Made by a program: the position numbers and the translations under genes. This document shows positions 58,269-64,000 of a stretch of DNA of 64,000 nucleotides, piece by piece. The stretch covers positions 372,001 to 436,000 of the forward strand of contig BDSL01000031.1 in the NCBI GenBank assembly GCA_003116995.1. The letters are read 5' to 3'. This DNA is from Yamagishiella unicocca (Eukaryota; Chlorophyta; Chlorophyceae; Chlamydomonadales; Volvocaceae). The notes beneath the pieces were generated by a model. The model had not been told where the DNA came from. It did not search any database and saw nothing but the letters and a program-made list of their open reading frames with translations. Each line of letters opens with the position of its first letter. The stretch's first letter is position 1.

Positions 58269-59816
58269 TAGGGAGTGGTGCGCGGAGCGGCGGTGGTGGT
58301 GGCGATGCGACCATTACACGTGCTTGCGTTGCAGCCTTACTTGGGGGGGGTCTATGCTTCCAGGGAAGCAGGCCTGCATGCTTGTGCATCGTAACATCCA
58401 TGCGTCCGCGCCGGTCGTAAAAGAAGCCATTTTTCAAGTGAAGAGCTGTCGCGGCGCCCGGAGCGCCCGCAGGGCTCTTGTGCCGTGCCTCCGCCCCCTG
58501 ATCCTGTGCGATCTTATCCCTCTTGTGCTGTTGTACAGTTCCCCCACCCCCATGTGGGATGAGACCAAGGCACGCGGTACGGCTGTATATGGGGGCACCA
58601 ACCCCTACTACTGCTGTCCTGCCCGCCGCCTCCACCACCATGTCCAAGCAATGGGCATTGTCGTGATTCTAGCTGGTAGTGCGGTGTGCGGTGGTTATGT
58701 GCCGGCTGATTTTGGGATGTGGAAATCAGGCAGTAGGTGGGACGCCGCGGCAGCACCTAGCCCTACCTGGGCTCTCTCGTGCCACAGCGTGACACGCGCG
58801 GCAAGTAGATGTCTGTGCATTTGTCGAAGCCATGGAGGCTCAATTGTACCTTAATCGATTCCGCCAGCAATCGGGCTATTTATCAGCCGAGACGTGGTGA
58901 TCCGTTCGCCCAGGTTGTCCATTTTGCATGCAAGCAAAGAAGCACTGATTGGTCGGTTAGATGGTACAGTGGGTCCAAGCGACGGCCCGGCGGGATAAGA
59001 TTGAGATCATGTCGTACACGAGGCTCGGGGTGCATGTGGCAGGCAGAATCTTGTGGCTCGGCCGCGTCTGGTTGCGGTCGTGGCATTGCTACGGTCCCAT
59101 GATAGGTTGTTATCTGAGTCTTGTAGCTGGTCTTTGTCAATGTTGTTGTTGCTGGTGTCCGTGCCTCGGCTGGGGAGGGCAGCTGCAACGGCTGCAGGCT
59201 GACGCGCCCCGTGCTGGATGGCTTCGAAGAAACGTCAGCAGGCATAACACCACCTTTTACGCACGGTGTATGATGTGATGTTATGGACGGGCATCGCTTA
59301 TATTACGCAAGGTACGATGATTGCGAAAATTCCACTTATAAGTTTGTCTTCGTCTTTAACACAGGGGATGTGCGCCCACTCTTTCACGTTCCACACTTCA
59401 TCACTTGTATGCATGTGTCCTCCTTTTTGGGAGTGTTTGGTATTAGCTAGGGTTGCCTGGAGCTTCAGGGTTGGGGGGCTATCTCACATTGGGTATGGCG
59501 CCGAGGTGATTTTGACTGTGTACATCGACAGTCCAAACTTTGCTGGAGGGTGTTGGGGTGATATTGCTTGGACGAGGGCTTGGCAGGATGGCAGCTCCCA
59601 CAGCACCCGTGGACAATTCCAATCCGGAGGGATGCGGTCCTGCCAGAGTGAGTTGCCCGACCCGCTAGCAGCAGGTGGGAGGCCATCCATGGGCGCACTT
59701 CGATGGGGGAGCCTGTGGGAAGACACACGTAGCCCCAGCGCCGCAATCTGCGCCAGTTAGTGCGACCCCGGGTGCGACTTCGCTGCCACCAGGGGGTGCG
59801 CCTCTGTAAGAGCGTG

Positions 59817-59870
59817 TTGTAACGGTTCCAGTGGGTTCCAGACCAAGAGGTATAATCATCGGGCACATCG
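59817..59870 (-). repeat. Dispersed repeat copy C (GGTCTGGAACCCACTGTAAC family)
   Basis: On the minus strand it reads CGATGTGCCCGATGATTATA then CCTCTTGGTCTGGAACCCAC. It matches copy B at 45414-45470 over about 55 bp and copy A at 25351-25386 over its core. Confidence 0.7.
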
Positions 59871-60537
59871 TAAGAGCTGTGTTGCCTTGCGGCGGCATTG
59901 GCGGTGCACGTGCTGGTGAGGTGCAGGTGGCCGTTTGAAGATCCGTGCAGCAGTGAAGGCCCAGGTAGGGCCCTGCATGGGAGGTCGGCCCTGTCTGGTG
60001 CTCTGCACCCCTCCGTGCACCTGTACTGCACCTACGGGGCTAAGGCTATCCGCTGAGCTGGCGCCGCCGCTGCAGGAGGTTCGATATCATGGATTTGGTT
60101 AGCCAGGCCCTATGGCTACCACACAAATGTATCAACAGTACCGGCCTGACACCTACACTTTACCGTTTGTTGCAAAATTCTCCACTGTAACTCCAAAATA
60201 TGTTAATGGTCATCCGTGAAATATTGAGGCCAGCAGCAATCTTCAAGGAGGACCTACAGGGTGGGACGCCTCCCGGAAACATGATTACACCACCATGGTA
60301 GATTGAACACCAGTAAGGCCTAATGCATCCTGGTTGATTCAGGTTTTCAGCACCCGTCCCACCTCAAATATTCCGGGACGAGACGTGGACACGTATAGCC
60401 TATCGCGGATCTGTGAATCCCGTGTCTGCAGGAAAAAACCCAAGTGTGTGCATGCCTTATTTCATGCCATAAACCGTACAGGTGCGTTTCTGTGTTGCCA
60501 ACCGCAATCGGAGGGGGCCGTTCCTGTGAGCTGGTCG

Positions 60538-60542
60538 TTACA
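60538..60542 (-). promoter_or_regulatory. TGTAA 3'-end signal of the GT90 gene
   Basis: On the minus strand TGTAA lies 85 bp downstream of the stop codon, at the expected position for a volvocine polyadenylation signal. Confidence 0.55.
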
Positions 60543-60585
60543 TTTCACACGGTTGGGGTATAGATGTCTGCTACAGCGGCCACCC

Positions 60586-60650
60586 AGCTGCCACTGGGGG
60601 CCCAGCTGCTACTGGGGGCCCAGCTGCTACTGGGGGCCCAGCTGCTGCAC
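60586..60650. repeat. 18-bp tandem repeat spanning the GT90 stop codon
   Basis: About three copies of CAGCTGCTACTGGGGGCC. On the minus strand each unit encodes QLGPQ then a TAG, so the natural stop is repeated in the following units. Confidence 0.8.
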
Positions 60651-63600
60651 CAGCTGGTCGTCCCGGGGCCAGGCGGTGCCCCCTTCATGGAGCCGCTGCA
60701 GCTCAGAGTACGACAGCGAGCGGGATCCGCCGGCTGTAGCAGCGGCATCAGCCCTCTCGGCCTCCCCCTCCCCTGCATCAGGGTCATCGCCGTACATCAG
60801 CAGCACTTCATGGTACCTGCACGGCACGTCGGAGGAGGGAAGCGGGTGCGGATGCTGTGTGTATCAGATACACACGTGTGTGAGCCGCACACGCCCTCTC
60901 CCTGGGTGATAGCTGAGACCTGCCCCGGCCCCCATCGGACACCGCTAGACACTCGCCTCACTGCCTCCCATGTCGTGCCCCCGCCCGGCGCCCCCCCCCC
61001 CGGTTCATTCTTTTCTGTAACCTCCCGGGGCCTGGCTCCGCGTGGGTCCCTGCCGTGGGCCCCTCCCTCCCTGGACCGCCCCGTTCCTCTGCCTCAGTGC
61101 CCCGGGTTTCATGGCCCCCGCGGAACGATCCGATCCCCCCTACCTGCATGATGCCTTCGTCCGCTCGTACTGGGCTAGGAAGCCCACCTCGCGGGCTAGC
61201 GGCACACACAGCTTGCGCCGATGGCAGCTGGGTCGGTACCTGGAGGGGCCGAAGGGGTGGCGGGTCGGGTGGGCGCGAGGAGCAGCGTGGAAACACATGG
61301 AAAAAAGACACTCGCAACATGAGGAGAAACAACCGACAGTCTAGTAGGAGACCGGCTGGGAGCGGCCGCCGCCAAGGGCGAGCTGGGGTGACCCTGGGTG
61401 CTGACTGCCCTTTTGAACTCCCCTGCACTGCGGGCCGCCCTGCCAACCCACCTCATCTTTTTACTCAGCTCGGTGAGCAGGCGGAAGAGGTAGCACAAGC
61501 GGGAGGAGCGGTTGAGGTGCCGGAGCGCGAACCGCCTCGCCCGCTCCGCCACGTGTCTTGCCTGCTCGTCGTGGGTCTTGGCCCAGGCCACCACCTGGGG
61601 ACGGTTGGGGAGCACGGTACAGGTTGTGGTAGTTGGGTTGGTTAGGGAAACTGTCGGAGGCATGTCGGTTGGGACGAGTTGGGGCAAAGGAAATGTTGCG
61701 GGGCATCGCGGTTGTGGCGCGTGGCGGTTGGCGCCACGGGTGCGACTTGTTGGCATGCCCCACGCAAAGGTTAAAGGAGGTGGGGAAAACGCACCGCCGG
61801 CGGGTGCCATACGTACGTCTAAGATGTCGTCACTCGAGTTCACCATGAATGGCAGGTAGTGCTGGTACGGCTTGATGGCGTCGTAGTAGAAGCCGTACCG
61901 AGTGGACGCGGCCTGCGGGAGGAGGAGGGAGGTGTAATCCCAATGCCACCCAGTCCCACCGCCAACTCACCACAAAGCTCCTACACACAATATTACAATT
62001 ACCAGGTACCAAGACCACATTCTACACCGGTCGGTAGTCCTGGGGTTGGAAGGACGGCCCCGGAGTACGACACAAGCGTCGTGTCACCCCCCATGCGGCC
62101 CGACAGCAGCCGGAAACCACTGTGTGAAATGGTACCTGGGGTACGACAGATTACCTTGAGCACGGCAGATCCGAGCAGCAGATATTTGTCAAACTTGGAG
62201 CTGATGGACCAGCCTGCGCCCAGCATCCGGGGTTTCGGAGCAACATTAGCAAGGGTTTCGGAGCAGCAGATATTTGTCAAACTTGGAGCTGATGGACCAG
62301 CCTGGTAGCGCGTTTGGGGTTGCGTTTGGGGTTGCGCTCTGGGGAATGTGGGGCCAGGGAGGGAGGGAGGTTGCGAGTGTGGCGCGATGCGATGACGCCA
62401 TGGCGGCGGGGTTCAGTGGCGGAGCCTGAGGGCACGACAGCGAGGGAAGGCCCCCCGACCCGCAAAACAAAACACACATATACACGCACATACGCCCGAC
62501 CGCCCCTTCACTGCCTGCCGTACCGTCGGTTGACGCAATGTACTTGAAGGCGTTCTGGTGCGCCAGCGGCAGCGGCCTCGCTCGTCCCAGGTCGTACGTG
62601 TCCAGCAGGTCCGGGTGTGCCGCCGCCAGGTCCCCAAGGTGCGTGCGCGGGCACTTCATGACCTGAGACCGTTGGCGGTTGAGGCAGTTGGGCCAGTTGG
62701 GAGTTGATGAAGCGACGCCAACAGCGCAGGGGTTCGGCTCGGCCTGGGTCTAGCCCCGCCCCGGCCTGTGCCGGGAGTGACAAGGCACCTCGCAAGACTC
62801 CCCGCAATTTCCTGCCTTTCTTCTGCCGCGACCCGTACGACAGCCCGCCCGTCTCCCCCCTGCCCTGCTCTGCCCCACCTGCCCATCCGCCGTTGTCATC
62901 CAGGAAATGTAGTGGGTGCAGAAGCCGTTCCAGCGCCCGAACGCGACCTGTGGCCGCACCAGGGAGGGTCCAAGGCGGGGAGGAGTGAAGAACGGCACCG
63001 CCTGCTACCGATGCGGCTGCATAGGTTTCAAAACGCCCCATGAAATGCCCCGACCGGCCCGGTGCAGATCCCAGATCCCCTGCTGCACCTCTTTGCGCTC
63101 GCTCCAGGGGAGGCCCGATAGCGTCTCTAGCTGTGACTCGATGACGTCCCAGCTGTCCGCCGGGCACCTGACACAAGGGTACGGCACAAGGGTACGGCAC
63201 AAGGATTTAATTTGGGATCGGGGTGGAGCCTTTTGCGGAAACGTTACAATATTACTATTTAAAATTCAGTATTTTTTGGATTTCAGGGGCGGCGAGGGGC
63301 AGATTTCTGGGACATGCGGTTGCTGCGGTAGGGGCTAGGTTGAGAGTCCGGGGGGATGGGCAGAGATAGGGAGAGGTGCGATGGAAAGGGGAGTTGCTGT
63401 TGCGGCGGCACCGAGGTGGGTCAGCAACGTGGGCGTTGACACACAAAACGACTCAACCGTGTTAGTGGGCACGATACACATATCACCGCTGATCACGCCC
63501 CCGGTCCGGCTCCCACCTGTAGGCCCCCGAGTACGGCACGACGAGCGCCGAGTTTTCGTCCCACTTGCTCCAGGACATGACGGGCGGCATTCCTCCCGGC

Positions 63601-63969
63601 AGGTAAGGCCAGGTGGTGGTGCCGTCCGGGTTGATCTTGGTGATCGCTGGGGCGTTGTCGCCTGGGAGAGTGGCGGGAGGGGAAGCGGGCGGGACAACGA
63701 AACCCGCAGGTCGGAAATCAAACATCCTTGTTTGGATTCGAATAACTACTGGGCAAGGTAGGTCAAAGCCCGAGGACGAGTTCCTCCCCCAGCTGCTACG
63801 CCTAGACGAACTCCCTCTCGGTGTGGGTGAGGGGGCGGTTGGGCGGTTTGTAGCGGTTGGTCACTAACTGACGTGGCATGCGTTCGCACTGCCTGCCTAA
63901 GCCTTCCCTTGAGTCAGGTACCAGTGTGCCAACTCACCGAACCAATACGTGAACTCAACGTCGGGGAGC
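60627..63969 (-). CDS. Glycosyltransferase family 90 (CAP10/POGLUT-type), 5' part outside window
   Basis: Exons (minus, 5' to 3'): 63969-63938, 63661-63517, 63167-63089, 62947-62879, 62662-62524, 62213-62155, 61912-61817, 61594-61452, 61239-61144, 60816-60627; 348 C-terminal residues, phases consistent, N-terminus beyond the right edge. It begins LPDVEFTYWFGDNAPAITK (GT90 PDVEF motif). Then come ENSALVVPYSGAYR, GLPWSERKEVAFGRWNGFC (the W-KxPVAFWRG-type nucleotide-sugar region), HQNAFKYIASTDGWSISSKF, YLLLGSAVLK, YGFYYDAIKPYQHYLPF and a helical end (ARRFALRHLNRSSRLCYLF). This order is that of CAP10-domain enzymes, which transfer glucose or xylose in the ER or Golgi, or build cell-surface glycans. 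No ER-retention signal is seen; the protein ends QLVQQLGPQ. Acceptor substrate cannot be told. Exon 3 is taken to end at AAAGAG before GTGCAG because this joins to VAFGRW. Confidence 0.85.
62173..62305 (-). repeat. Duplicated acceptor and exon fragment in the GT90 gene
   Basis: A 44-bp block is identical at 62173-62216 and 62262-62305. It includes a splice acceptor and the codons for WSISSKFDKYLLL. Only the 62213 copy reaches a donor (62155). The other copy runs into a TAA after RNPC, so it is probably a dead exon copy inside intron 5. Confidence 0.85.
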
Positions 63970-64000
63970 CTTATGTAGGAGGGTGAGGGGTGAGGCCGGG

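Larger units (their letters stand above)
57132..60537. other. Intergenic between convergent kinase and GT90 genes
   Basis: No supported gene. It contains dispersed repeats at 57448-57515 and 59817-59870, a GATGGACA-type simple repeat at about 58222-58268, and a short duplicated CTTGCCCTGC run near 57560-57582. Several frames of 80-200 residues show no recognisable domain. Confidence 0.5.

Noticed and set aside
1..64000. Search for tRNA, rRNA, organellar or bacterial-type systems
   Set aside because: No cloverleaf with convincing A and B boxes, no rRNA-like stretch and no operon structure was seen by eye. A tRNAscan or Rfam search could not be run.

Overview
The window is nuclear DNA of a GC-rich, intron-dense green alga. 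It is most likely a volvocine or other chlamydomonadalean species. The evidence is the splice-site style (donors such as GTGCGG, GTGAGC, GTGGGT; acceptors such as CTGCAG and CCGCAG), long Ala/Gly/Ser/Gln-rich coding stretches, minisatellites in nearly every large intron, TTTAGGG-type telomere-like tracts, a TGTAA-type 3'-end signal, and a chloroplast-type Rieske oxygenase gene. No bacterial operon, CRISPR array or defence island is present. I assembled genes exon by exon, requiring codon phase to agree across every junction. No alignment or transcript search was available.

Layout. 1-2390: gene-poor, with a 33-bp minisatellite. 2507-9875 (+): secreted serine carboxypeptidase (S10), 16 exons. 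9876-12742: convergent 3' flanks. 12743-27621 (-): very large EF-hand protein, about 2,953 residues, 23 exons, mostly low complexity. 27622-30155: divergent promoter region. 30156-37608 (+): NOM1/Sgd1-type nucleolar MIF4G-MA3 protein, 16 exons. 39387-45182 (+): Rieske oxygenase of the pheophorbide a oxygenase/Tic55/PTC52 family, 11 exons. 47026-57131 (+): CDKL-like kinase with a huge low-complexity tail, including a polyglutamine tract. 57132-60626: gene-poor. 60627-63969 (-): C-terminal part of a GT90 (CAP10-type) glycosyltransferase that runs off the right edge.

The genes do not form a pathway. They are independent housekeeping functions: a secretory/vacuolar protease, ribosome biogenesis, a plastid oxygenase, a signalling kinase and a glycosyltransferase. 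The most interesting points are gene-structure oddities. These are a candidate 2-nt microexon that restores the PPE glutamate of the kinase, tandem duplication of a 3' splice site with the start of its exon, a duplicated exon fragment in the GT90 gene, a stop codon overlapping a splice donor in the EF-hand gene, and several short dispersed repeats shared among introns and flanks of different genes.
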